Shown in pieces: positions 56,432-64,000 of a stretch of DNA of 64,000 bases. The position numbers were made by a program, and so were the translations under genes. Numbering within the stretch: the first letter of the stretch is position 1; every line of letters begins with the position of its first letter. This stretch comes from Leptospira chreensis (GTDB taxonomy: Bacteria; Spirochaetota; Leptospiria; Leptospirales; Leptospiraceae), in the NCBI RefSeq assembly GCF_016919165.1, contig NZ_JAFFPS010000031.1, forward strand, positions 62,001 to 126,000, in the 5' to 3' direction. The notes below the pieces were generated by a model. That model was not told the origin of the DNA. It did not search any database and saw only the letters and a program-made list of their open reading frames with translations.

Positions 56432-57325
56432 CTATAAGCGAATTCCGTTGTTATTGCTACATTCGGAATTTATTTGTGAATCCGTGGATGCATCATAATA
56501 ATTTCGGGTGATCAGTCCATTTCCATATGTGTTGCCATGACCCATACCCATTGTGCAGGCTCCCCGGTAAACCTTTGCACCATTCTGAGTGGCACAAGTG
56601 TTGGCACTGTATGTACCAGAACTTACTGAAGTTGTACAGTATGACGCATTAAAAAGATGGTTCACTGCAAAATCATCACAACGACTTCCACTTGCTGAGT
56701 GAGTACAACTACCACCGCCACTTACTGCTGTTTTGGAGCCAAAAAGCCGTATGCCACCACCAAAAAGGCCAGATAGATAATAACCTGCCACACGTACACG
56801 ATACGTACCTGCATTAGTGAAGTTAAAGGTTCGTATTTGATAATTATTCGATGCATTTCGTATTTTGATGAATACTGCATTTTTTCCTGAGTCCGGAAAG
56901 ACGCTGATTTCTGGTTTTGGAGTATTAGATGGGATTCCTCCGACGGAAGCTAGAAAAGTATAACTCCCAGGAGCAGTAATGGTTAATGAAAAATCTGCCA
57001 CAGGTGATGCGCTCGTGAGATTCGCATTTTGGCCTGATCCATTGCCCGTGATTGTTCCAGAAATGGAAGGGACTACTGTACAAAGATTGTATGTGTAAGG
57101 AGTATATAAGTTATATGCATCTCCACAGAATAAACCAGTTGCACATTCATTATCTGAAAAACATCTTTCATCAACACCTTTACCGCCACCACCTGCTGTA
57201 AGCGCGAGTAAAGGGAGGAGCATATCGGATTCTTTTTCTGTTTTTGGTTCTCCACAGTTAAATATTGTAAAAATCAGAATAAAAATACTGAAGACTGTAA
57301 TTATTTTAAAATTATTTTTATTCAT
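56432..57325 (-). CDS. Hypothetical lipoprotein with Ser/Gly-rich C-terminus
   Basis: 297 residues; signal 'FILIFTIFNC-GEPK' with lipidated Cys. Cys pairs in 'RCFSDNECATGLFCG' resemble a small disulfide knot; a central beta-sandwich part ('SLTITAPGSYTFLASV') and a C-terminal part with more Cys. Surface or periplasmic face. An inverted repeat lies before its ATG. Confidence 0.75.
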   Translation of the reverse strand: MNKNNFKIITVFSIFILIFTIFNCGEPKTEKESDMLLPLLALTAGGGGKGVDERCFSDNECATGLFCGDAYNLYTPYTYNLCTVVPSISGTITGNGSGQNANLTSASPVADFSLTITAPGSYTFLASVGGIPSNTPKPEISVFPDSGKNAVFIKIRNASNNYQIRTFNFTNAGTYRVRVAGYYLSGLFGGGIRLFGSKTAVSGGGSCTHSASGSRCDDFAVNHLFNASYCTTSVSSGTYSANTCATQNGAKVYRGACTMGMGHGNTYGNGLITRNYYDASTDSQINSECSNNNGIRL

Positions 57326-57335
57326 TTAACCTTCT

Positions 57336-57356
57336 GTTAGCTTATAGCCTGCTAAC
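57336..57356 (-). promoter_or_regulatory. Inverted repeat before lipoprotein gene
   Basis: GTTAGC (57336-57341) and GCTAAC (57351-57356) with a 9-base spacer, ten bases upstream of the ATG at 57325. Could be an operator, or an mRNA hairpin before the AGAAGG ribosome-binding site. Confidence 0.3.
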
Positions 57357-57453
57357 GCATATTTATTGGTAATTGTTCGGTGTCTTCTTTTTTTTCAAAA
57401 GCCTACGGAAAATAAATTGATAAATATCAGGAATTTCCCTACATTCAGAGATT

Positions 57454-58044
57454 ATGAAAAAAGTCCCAATACTAGTGTTTTGTTTTTCTCTCGTAACAGG
57501 GCCAATCTTTGCCCAGAATTTAACTTCTCGTAATGCGGTAGTGATCCCTTCGGAACCCACAACGATTGAAGAATTCAAGTCGTTACAATCGTCCCTTGCC
57601 ACTACACCGGAAGGAGGGGCTGCGATCCTTGTCCTTGCGATTTCTCTTTATGGGAAAAACCAAGACTTTGGTAGAAAAACAATCACACTTTCTGTTCTTA
57701 TCAAAAACAGGCAGAAGTCTACAAAACCAACAGCAGTGGAGGGAGTGGATTTAGGTAACGGGGATCAGTTCTTACTTGGCCAATTGGATAAATATAAAAT
57801 GTTAACGAACGGATATTGGAAAGGTGCCGAACCGTCTAACGGGTATACTCCGAGTTTACCCTTAACCGTAGAAACTTATACCAATCCCTATTCGGGAGAT
57901 GAATCTACAGGTAAAATCAAACTTTTTGTCGCGACTCGTGGGGCGTCCAGTTTCCGTCCTGTTTCTGTGGAAAAAGATTCGGATGGTCTTTGGCGATCGA
58001 AAGAAATGAGTTCCCTTTTTGTTGGAATGATGCCAGCCAAATAG
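57454..58044 (+). CDS. Secreted hypothetical protein
   Basis: 196 residues, signal peptide ('GPIFA-QNLTS'). Body 'TTPEGGAAILVLAISLYGKN' and 'TNGYWKGAEPSNGYTPSLPL' resembles the DUF6935-type spirochaetal secreted proteins, but I am not sure. Its stop is directly followed by the ATG of the ZIP transporter. Confidence 0.75.
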   Translation: MKKVPILVFCFSLVTGPIFAQNLTSRNAVVIPSEPTTIEEFKSLQSSLATTPEGGAAILVLAISLYGKNQDFGRKTITLSVLIKNRQKSTKPTAVEGVDLGNGDQFLLGQLDKYKMLTNGYWKGAEPSNGYTPSLPLTVETYTNPYSGDESTGKIKLFVATRGASSFRPVSVEKDSDGLWRSKEMSSLFVGMMPAK

Positions 58045-58857
58045 ATGTTAGATTCGATTATGTTTTGGCACCCTGTGGCATTGGCTCTTCTGGCAACAGG
58101 GTTTACTTGGTTTTGTACGGCCTTTGGTGCTGGTTTTGTTTTTTTCTTTCGAACTGTGCCAAGACCTGTTTTTAATGCGATGCTCGGGTTTGCCTCCGGC
58201 ATTATGATTGCTGCCAGTTTTTGGTCTTTGTTATTGCCCTCCATTGAACTTTCCGAGAAGGCAGGCCATCCCGCATGGCTCCATTCGAGTCTTGGGTTTT
58301 TGTCTGGTGGACTCACTCTTTATGTTTTGCACAAACTTCTTCCGCATTTGCATGTGGGTTTGGAAGAAAACCATTTGGAAGGAGGGAAGTCTTCCTTTCA
58401 AAGGAGTTTGCTTCTGGTTCTTGCCATCACTCTCCATAATATTCCCGAGGGATTGGCAGTAGGTGTCGCCTTTGGCGCGCTAGGTGATGGATTTACCTAT
58501 GAAGCTCTGATGGCGGCGGCGGTTGTTGCTTTCGGGATTGGGATTCAAAATATACCAGAGGGAGCTGCAGTTTCCATTCCTTTGTTACGTGAGGGTTTTA
58601 GTGCACGAAAGAGTTTTTGGTATGGGCAACTTTCTGGATTAGTGGAACCGATCGGTGGACTGATTGGTGCGGCTCTTGTATTTTATGTCGAAAGCCTATT
58701 GCCCTTTGCATTGTCTTTTGCTGCAGGTGCTATGATCTTTGTCGTTGTGGAAGAATTGATTCCGGAATCCCATACAGGCAAAGAAACGGAAATGTCAACT
58801 CTCGGTGCCATGTTTGGATTTGTTCTCATGATGGCTCTGGATGTGGGGCTTGGCTGA
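58045..58857 (+). CDS. ZIP-family metal transporter (GufA-type)
   Basis: 270 residues, eight membrane segments. 'AITLHNIPEGLAVGVAFG' and 'GIQNIPEGAAVSIPLL' are the metal-binding ZIP motifs in helices 4 and 5, and 'FVVVEELIPESH' a third. Moves Zn2+/Fe2+ type ions into the cytoplasm. Starts at the base after the previous stop. Confidence 0.92.
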   Translation: MLDSIMFWHPVALALLATGFTWFCTAFGAGFVFFFRTVPRPVFNAMLGFASGIMIAASFWSLLLPSIELSEKAGHPAWLHSSLGFLSGGLTLYVLHKLLPHLHVGLEENHLEGGKSSFQRSLLLVLAITLHNIPEGLAVGVAFGALGDGFTYEALMAAAVVAFGIGIQNIPEGAAVSIPLLREGFSARKSFWYGQLSGLVEPIGGLIGAALVFYVESLLPFALSFAAGAMIFVVVEELIPESHTGKETEMSTLGAMFGFVLMMALDVGLG

Positions 58858-58869
58858 AGTTTTCGAAGG

Positions 58870-59187
58870 ATGATGACTCCAAATTCTTTTCTTACCAAAA
58901 GTTTATTGTATGATTGGATTCCTGATTCCGAATTTAATACTTATGATCTTTCTGACCTGGTGGTTTTGGATCAAGGACTAGAGAAAGAATGCAAAGCAAT
59001 GGGAGAGCAGTTTCATACTTTTTTAGCTATTTATAAAAAAGGAACCATCGCAAAACCGAAAGGGTTATGTACAACTTTCAAATATGCAAATTTAGATCCT
59101 AAGGCATTAGATGTTTGTCAAAAGTTTGAGAAAAAATTAAATGGAAATATTCTCGTCGCCTATTCCAAACCATTATTACGTTGGTAA
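58870..59187 (+). CDS. Small hypothetical protein
   Basis: 105 residues, twelve bases after the ZIP gene and eleven before the BtrH-like gene. No signal peptide. Three Cys and Trp-rich end; not recognised. Its position suggests it works with the BtrH-like protein. Confidence 0.65.
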   Translation: MMTPNSFLTKSLLYDWIPDSEFNTYDLSDLVVLDQGLEKECKAMGEQFHTFLAIYKKGTIAKPKGLCTTFKYANLDPKALDVCQKFEKKLNGNILVAYSKPLLRW

Positions 59188-59198
59188 TTTATTAGAAT

Positions 59199-60185
59199 AT
59201 GATCCTATCTAAATTTTCTCCTTTTGTAGGAGCCCACTGCGAAACCACAGCCACCGGAACACTTTTAAAACATATTGGGATGGACTTTTCGGAACCAATG
59301 TTATTTGGACTTGGGGAAGGTCTTAGTTTTATCTTTTGGAATATGAAGTCGATGGATTTTCCTTTTATTGGTGGAAGGGTAAAACCTGACCAACTAACGG
59401 CAAATATATGTAAAAATCTAAATCTGAAATTAGAAATTCAGGAAACCGCTTCGAAAACGAAGGCTTGGTCGTCGGTTCGAGATTTAATTGATAGGGGAAC
59501 TCCGGTAGGTTTGAAATTGGATTCATTTTATTTAGAATATTTTTCCAAACCATTTCACTTTGCCGGCCACTACGTAGCCCTTTACGGTTATGATGAATCA
59601 AATGTCTATTTGGTGGATACCAAACAACAAGGAACCAAGGCCCAAACTTCAATCAAAAGTTTGGAATTGGCAAGAAGTGAAAAAGGACCGATGGCTTCCA
59701 AAAATCTTTTTTATACAATCGGCCCGGGGAAAAAAATACCAGACCTCGCAAAGATCGTAAGAGTCGCGGCAAAAAAGAATGCAGAAGAATATTTGCATCC
59801 ACCCATCACGAATGTTTCGTTCCAAGGAATCAAAAAACTCGCCTCCTATTTAGAAAAATGGTTTCATTCATCTGCCGATCCTAAAAGAGATTTTACAACC
59901 ACAGCGATGATGATGGAGAAGGCAGGCACGGGGGGAGCTATTTTTAGAAACTTGTATCGCGATTTTTTATTAGAAGCTGATTCGATCACAAAAGATCCGA
60001 TCTTTCAAAATGCTTACAAACAATTCAAAGAGATTGCAGACCATTGGACAGAAGTTGCTTCCTTATTTGATTCTTTAGGTAAGACGGGTGAAGCTCATCG
60101 ATTGCTTCCGATAAAAAATCTTTTGAATCAAATTTCGGATTTAGAGCATAAGGCGATGTCGGGACTATTAAAATTGAAAGATTGA
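59199..60185 (+). CDS. BtrH-N / DUF4872-type protein
   Basis: 328 residues. N-terminal 'GAHCETTATGTLLKHIG' (His13-Cys14) and 'PVGLKLDSFYLEYF' then 'FAGHYVALYGYDE' form the butirosin BtrH N-terminal cysteine-protease-like fold; the C-terminal half matches the DUF4872 partner. BtrH-type proteins transfer or cleave acyl groups from carrier proteins. No carrier protein gene is visible nearby, so the substrate is unknown. Confidence 0.82.
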   Translation: MILSKFSPFVGAHCETTATGTLLKHIGMDFSEPMLFGLGEGLSFIFWNMKSMDFPFIGGRVKPDQLTANICKNLNLKLEIQETASKTKAWSSVRDLIDRGTPVGLKLDSFYLEYFSKPFHFAGHYVALYGYDESNVYLVDTKQQGTKAQTSIKSLELARSEKGPMASKNLFYTIGPGKKIPDLAKIVRVAAKKNAEEYLHPPITNVSFQGIKKLASYLEKWFHSSADPKRDFTTTAMMMEKAGTGGAIFRNLYRDFLLEADSITKDPIFQNAYKQFKEIADHWTEVASLFDSLGKTGEAHRLLPIKNLLNQISDLEHKAMSGLLKLKD

Positions 60186-60186
60186 A

Positions 60187-60247
60187 GCGTAAAGCGCGGT
60201 CGCGTTATGGAATCCATTTTTAATTTAGCTAAAATTTGCGAGGCGCC
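60187..60247. repeat. Dispersed repeat, copy A
   Basis: Begins with the 17-base block AGCGTAAAGCGCGGTCG and ends CGAGGCGCC, with GAATCCA between. The same three blocks in order appear at 62401-62459. It sits in the gap after the BtrH-like stop and before the porin stop. On the minus strand its end pairs with AAGGTGCC to give a possible terminator stem for the porin gene. Confidence 0.7.
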
Positions 60248-60299
60248 AAAAGATTTCGGCACCTTGCTTTGATAGGTAAATGTAATTGTTTTTTCAAAT

Positions 60300-62054
60300 T
60301 TAAAACTGAGCAGTCACCATTAGATAAGCAAACTGTGCATTTTTGGAAAATTGATTGGTATATACTTGGGAGTTGATCGTGCGATCGTTCACACGGTTTT
60401 GGATGGCATCCCCAGCAAATAACATACTATACCCACATTCTAAAATTAAATTTTTATAAGGGACATTGTATTTGAAATCAAGCTCACGAAATAAACTTTT
60501 CCCGAGCATAGAAACTGGGCGATTGTCACCGGCACCTTTTTCTGTTAGGACTTGGCTTGTATCGTAACTGTTATTTGAAATTGATTCCGTACTCGCTCCC
60601 GTTTTGGCAACTCCTGCGACATCATACCAACTATCTTGGAGTTTGTGTTTTTCGATGGCAAAGTAATCGATACGGAAATTTCCATATGTCCCTAAGTTGT
60701 AAGTGGCGTTTACTGATTTGGATTTCATATTGACCCAACTGACTTGGTCGGCCATCCCATAAAATAAATGGTTGGTGTGAAACAAGTTTTGGAAACTGGC
60801 GATCGATCCATCCGTCCTATTGGGATCTCCACTTCCGATATCGTAAGCTACACCTAACCTAAATTTATCGATTGTATATCCAACATCCGCACCAAAAGCA
60901 AAGGTTTTGTATCTTTCTTTTTCTGCATAAAGGTTGTGGTTATAAGTTCCATTGGTTAAAGGATCGGTTAATGTAATTTCGGTTCTTTGGTTGTCCCAAC
61001 TTGGACGGATGGATTTACCAGTAGTTCCGGTTTGCACTGCATATTCGAAGGAATAGTCAAACGCCTGAAGGGCTTTTTTATTGGGTTGAGTTTTGTTGGT
61101 AATACGGATTCCATACGTGTGTAAGATGTCCCATCTGCCAGCTCGGGATGTTGGTGTTCCTGTTTCTCCTGTAGTGAGAACGAGAGATTGGTTTGTCCGC
61201 AAATATTCTTTTTGTAAACCTAAGTAGTACAAATCAATATGAAAATAATCGGAAGGTTTCAAAGTATTATAAAATCCTGTAAAATAAGAATCACCTAACT
61301 CTTGTCTTTGGGCATCTGGTTTTAAAGTGCATGCTTTGGTTCCGTTATAAGGACAATCTAAATAAGGACTATATTGGTTTTTGACTCCAAAGGAGGTTGT
61401 GTTCCCGGCAATATCAGAGTGGCGTTCACTCACGGAGGTTACGAATATATGGGAAGAGATGTATTTATCATCCCATTTCAATCTAAGTCCGTCAAAACTT
61501 CGACCTACATTGGTCCAATCCAAAGATCCCACCAAACGTTCGTCACCGTATCGCAAAATTTGACGGCCAGCCTGGATATGAAAGGGAAGGTTGAAGTTAT
61601 TTTTTACTTCGATATAAGCTTCACGAACATCAGTGCTTTGTCTGGTTCCATCATTAGCAGTCGCAAGCCCTGTGAGTGAGCCTTTTTCTGCTCCCCAAAG
61701 CCTTGCATCCTGGAAAGTGATTTTAGCAATCACATCTTTGGTAAATTCTTTCTGAACCCAAAATTGAATTTTCTGTCCTGTAAAATCTACATTGTCATTA
61801 GTGGTTCGATTGAAATCTAAGTTATACTTCATTTCGGGACGAAATCGTACAAGGGCTCCTGCGGAAAAACCATCCGACCATGTCGGTGTTGCCATAGGTT
61901 TTGGTGGCTCCTGTGTCGGTGGGGGAGTTGTGTTTGGATTTAGGTTCTGCTCTTTTGGAGCCTCCGTGACCGGCGTAGCGGTTTGGCCCAAGAGTCCAAA
62001 ACCAAGGAATAAATATAAAGAGAGTAGAGTGATTGGTATTCTTCGCATCTGCAT
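60300..62054 (-). CDS. AlgE-like (alginate-export family) outer-membrane porin
   Basis: 584 residues with a signal peptide ('GLLGQ-TATPV') and a Pro/Thr-rich mature N-terminus. Then an amphipathic beta-barrel with 'GRQILRYGDERLVGSLDWTN' and 'RSFDGLRLKW', typical of the alginate-export family, and a C-terminal 'YLMVTAQF' ending in Phe. Likely a substrate-specific porin. No alginate genes are seen here. Confidence 0.85.
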   Translation of the reverse strand: MQMRRIPITLLSLYLFLGFGLLGQTATPVTEAPKEQNLNPNTTPPPTQEPPKPMATPTWSDGFSAGALVRFRPEMKYNLDFNRTTNDNVDFTGQKIQFWVQKEFTKDVIAKITFQDARLWGAEKGSLTGLATANDGTRQSTDVREAYIEVKNNFNLPFHIQAGRQILRYGDERLVGSLDWTNVGRSFDGLRLKWDDKYISSHIFVTSVSERHSDIAGNTTSFGVKNQYSPYLDCPYNGTKACTLKPDAQRQELGDSYFTGFYNTLKPSDYFHIDLYYLGLQKEYLRTNQSLVLTTGETGTPTSRAGRWDILHTYGIRITNKTQPNKKALQAFDYSFEYAVQTGTTGKSIRPSWDNQRTEITLTDPLTNGTYNHNLYAEKERYKTFAFGADVGYTIDKFRLGVAYDIGSGDPNRTDGSIASFQNLFHTNHLFYGMADQVSWVNMKSKSVNATYNLGTYGNFRIDYFAIEKHKLQDSWYDVAGVAKTGASTESISNNSYDTSQVLTEKGAGDNRPVSMLGKSLFRELDFKYNVPYKNLILECGYSMLFAGDAIQNRVNDRTINSQVYTNQFSKNAQFAYLMVTAQF

Positions 62055-62169
62055 TTTCTAAAAGACCGCGCCTTGCGGACTTCTCCTATAAGAAACCGAA
62101 ATGCAAGAATCGTACACTTTGGATCAAAAGTAGTAAAAATTATGAAGAATGCTTAAAATACTAAGCAAA

Positions 62170-62203
62170 TTGTATCTTTTGTTAGAGCTTGTGAAAGATA
62201 CAA
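62170..62203. promoter_or_regulatory. Inverted repeat TTGTATCTTT/AAAGATACAA
   Basis: Perfect 10-bp arms with a 14-base spacer, about 115 bp upstream of the porin start. A candidate operator for the porin gene, or a hairpin. No T-run follows on either strand. Confidence 0.45.
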
Positions 62204-62400
62204 GATAGTTTGATCTTAAACAATTGGTTCGATAGATGGTGAAATTGTTTTTGAATTAATGGATTTGCGTAAGAAACGTACGGAATGTATTGTGTGCATA
62301 TTTTGATGATGCATTTCACTACTCTAAATGCCAAAACTAGAATACTACCCCTGCGCCAGCGATTGCAGCGGAAATCCTTTCGCGAAAGCGAAAGATTGGA

Positions 62401-62459
62401 GCGTAAAGCGCGGTCGTTATTGAATCCAATGTGGATCTACTAACTCATTCGAGGCGCCC
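62401..62459. repeat. Dispersed repeat, copy B
   Basis: Same 17-base start and CGAGGCGCC end as copy A. The end block ATTCGAGGCGCCCC is also found at 52396-52409 in the gap after the ArsR-type promoter, with the rest lacking there. It looks like a REP-type intergenic element without coding capacity. Confidence 0.65.
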
Positions 62460-62520
62460 CAATCTTACTAAAGATAATCTTTACTAGCCTACGCTCGCCA
62501 GTCGGAACAGGCGTTACAAT

Positions 62521-63543
62521 CTAGCCCCAGCTCACCACCACTTTCCCAAAATGTTTCCCTGTTTGTAAATACAACAAAGCTTCGGGAACTTCATTCCAAC
62601 CGAACACTTTGTCCACAACGGGTTTGATTTTGTTTTGTTCGATGGCACGGTTCATTTTCTGGAAGTCGACGCGGCTTCCGACAATCACTCCTTGGACTTT
62701 TACACCTTGCATCAGGATAGGGTAGAGAGAAAGAGTCGATTCTCCACCGGCAAGAACTCCGATAAGAGCAATGGTTCCGTAGGGTTTCACACTCATCATT
62801 GATTTTGGCATGGTGCCAGCACCACCGACTTCGATGATGAGGTCGGCTCCCACCATTTTGGTATGTTTGCGAATGTCTCGTTCCCAATTGGTTTTTGAGG
62901 AATAGTTGATGGTTTCATCGGCACCAAGCGTTTTAGCACGGGCCAGTTTTTCATCACTGGAAGAGGTGATGATGACTCGGGCACCCATCATCTTTGCAAA
63001 TTGAAGGGCAAATAAAGACACACCACCGGTTCCAAGGCATACGACATCCGATCCAGGTTCAATCCCGCCAAAACTGACGACAGCATTATAAGCTGTTAGG
63101 CCGGCACAACCTAAGGTAGCAGCTTCTGCATCCGTTAGGTGGCTCGGTGTGGCAACCAGGCCGGTTTCAGAAAATTTTCCATACTCCGCCAAACATCCGT
63201 CATTTGGCCCGCCGAGAGTGGATCGAAGGTTGTCCATATTGGGTGCTCCATCCATCCATTTTTGGGCAAAGATGGGAAGAACTCGGTCTCCTTTTTTCCA
63301 AAGAGTAACTTCTGATCCGACAGCTTCCACAACACCAGCTCCATCGGAACAAGGAATGAGGGGGAGTTTTTGACGGGGATTGTAAGTACCAATCACCATT
63401 AAATAATCTCGATAATTCAGTGAAGTCGCTGTTAGGCGAACGAGGACTTCTTTGGGGTTTAGCGATTCAGAAAGATCCCTTGTGGATTGTTTTAGGTTTT
63501 CTAGTCCAAATGATCCTTGAATTTCCCATACTTTGTTTAACAT
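62521..63543 (-). CDS. MDR-superfamily NAD(P)-dependent oxidoreductase
   Basis: I start at ATG 63543 ('MLNKVWEI'), preceded by AGAGGAATT. About 340 residues. GroES-like N-domain and Rossmann domain '[18 protein letters not shown]'. The catalytic-zinc Cys and His of alcohol dehydrogenases are replaced ('LNYRDYLMV', '[13 protein letters not shown]'), so it is of the zinc-independent quinone-oxidoreductase type. Substrate unknown. Divergent from an SDR gene. Confidence 0.85.
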   Translation of the reverse strand: MLNKVWEIQGSFGLENLKQSTRDLSESLNPKEVLVRLTATSLNYRDYLMVIGTYNPRQKLPLIPCSDGAGVVEAVGSEVTLWKKGDRVLPIFAQKWMDGAPNMDNLRSTLGGPNDGCLAEYGKFSETGLVATPSHLTDAEAATLGCAGLTAYNAVVSFGGIEPGSDVVCLGTGGVSLFALQFAKMMGARVIITSSSDEKLARAKTLGADETINYSSKTNWERDIRKHTKMVGADLIIEVGGAGTMPKSMMSVKPYGTIALIGVLAGGESTLSLYPILMQGVKVQGVIVGSRVDFQKMNRAIEQNKIKPVVDKVFGWNEVPEALLYLQTGKHFGKVVVSWG

Positions 63544-63634
63544 AATTCCTCTAAATTTTAAAATCAAAATTCACTCGTCAGATCCTCGGGTCTCCTTATC
63601 CTTTGTCGAGTGGGAATAGGGGATAAAGGCCGTG

Positions 63635-64000
63635 ATGAATAAAGATTTTTGGAACGATAGGGTGGTAGTGATCACCGGAGCCTCGAGTGGGATTGGGAAA
63701 GCTTTGTACGAAGAGCTCGCCCTTTTCCCTTGCGAACTTGTGCTTGTAGCAAGACGTGCGGCAGAAATTGAAGAACCCAAAAACAAACACTTGGGTGCGA
63801 CCATTCACCGAGTGACCTGCGACCTTTCTGACCCCACATCAGTACTCGATGCAGTCGAGTGGATCCAAAAGAAAGTTGCGAAAATTGATGTTTTGTTTAA
63901 TAATGCAGGGATTACAGCCCATGGCCGATTCGATTCTCTTTCGATGGAAGTGTATCGTAAAACCTTTGCCACCAATTTCTTTGGACCCATCCAATTGGTA
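63635..64000 (+). CDS. Short-chain dehydrogenase (3' end outside window)
   Basis: Open to the window end. ATG 63635 follows an in-frame GTG. 'VVVITGASSGIGKAL' cofactor motif, 'CDLSDPTSVLDAV' and 'DVLFNNAGITAHG' are classical SDR features; the catalytic Tyr-x-x-x-Lys is beyond the window. The first 122 codons are visible. Confidence 0.88.
   Translation, partial: MNKDFWNDRVVVITGASSGIGKALYEELALFPCELVLVARRAAEIEEPKNKHLGATIHRVTCDLSDPTSVLDAVEWIQKKVAKIDVLFNNAGITAHGRFDSLSMEVYRKTFATNFFGPIQLV

Larger units (their letters stand above)
62055..62520. other. 466-bp intergenic region upstream of porin
   Basis: Between the porin start and the oxidoreductase stop. It contains a perfect 10-bp inverted repeat (62170-62203), a stretch with GCGCCAGCGATTGCAGCGG and CTTTCGCGAAAG hairpin words, and the second copy of the dispersed repeat. 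No credible protein gene. Confidence 0.6.

Noticed and set aside
1..64000. tRNA, rRNA, CRISPR arrays, transposases or integrases
   Set aside because: No cloverleaf, regular spacer-repeat array or transposase/integrase motif was recognised by reading; weak cases could be missed without a covariance search.

Overview
The window looks like chromosomal DNA of a Leptospira-type spirochaete, probably of the moderately AT-rich saprophytic kind. The evidence is spirochaetal lipoprotein signals (loose lipoboxes followed by a short 'FDP/LYD' segment), a futalosine-pathway menaquinone gene (mqnD), many Leptospira-style hypotheticals and paired MBOAT/SGNH acyltransferase genes. A plasmid-type rep-parB-parA module at 7.3-10.1 kb lies near asd, pyk and acn. 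In L. interrogans asd is known to be on the 350-kb second replicon, so I infer that this window spans the origin/partition region of the second chromosome. The species assignment is inference.

Layout. 0-7.2 kb: the 3' part of a PAS sensor kinase, a hypothetical, a membrane protein with glycosyltransferase character, mqnD, and a large protein with discoidin-like domains and eight 32-residue tail-fibre-like repeats. 7.3-10.3 kb: replicon maintenance (rep, parB, parA, all minus strand). It carries DNA signals not explained by the proteins: iteron-like repeats inside rep, a candidate antisense RNA opposite the rep leader, a good rep promoter, and shared palindromes. 10.3-14.7 kb: a degenerate NtrC-like regulator, hypotheticals, two reading frames in unusual overlap, and an 865-bp non-coding island. 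14.7-23.7 kb: MBOAT + SGNH acylation pair, then asd, a hypothetical, pyk and an Omp85-like protein in tight succession. 23.8-33.4 kb: a pirin gene behind a perfect 20-bp palindrome, then a divergent run of chemoreceptor, caspase-like protease, three kelch-type lipoproteins and a hypothetical. 33.4-40.6 kb: a seven-gene minus-strand run of surface-glycan type (GT87-like, GT4, small membrane protein, GT-C-like protein, second MBOAT/SGNH pair, MazG-like). 40.7-50.4 kb: queA, an outer-membrane-like protein, a FlgO-like lipoprotein, aconitase with a terminator, a J-domain protein plus methyltransferase, a frameshifted beta-helix lipoprotein, and pnuC. 50.4-54.1 kb: ArsR/SRPBCC/YdeI/DoxX group and an OmpR regulator/DUF883/holin-like group. 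54.2-64 kb: DUF4279, STAS-like, epmA, secreted proteins, ZIP transporter, BtrH-like protein, a porin, an MDR oxidoreductase, and the start of an SDR gene.

The most interesting material is the control region around rep and parA. It has its own promoter, operator, iteron and antisense-RNA candidates, and two of these signals (iterons and antisense transcript) cannot be by-products of protein coding. The caspase/kelch run is the second point of interest. No tRNA, rRNA, CRISPR array or insertion sequence was recognised.
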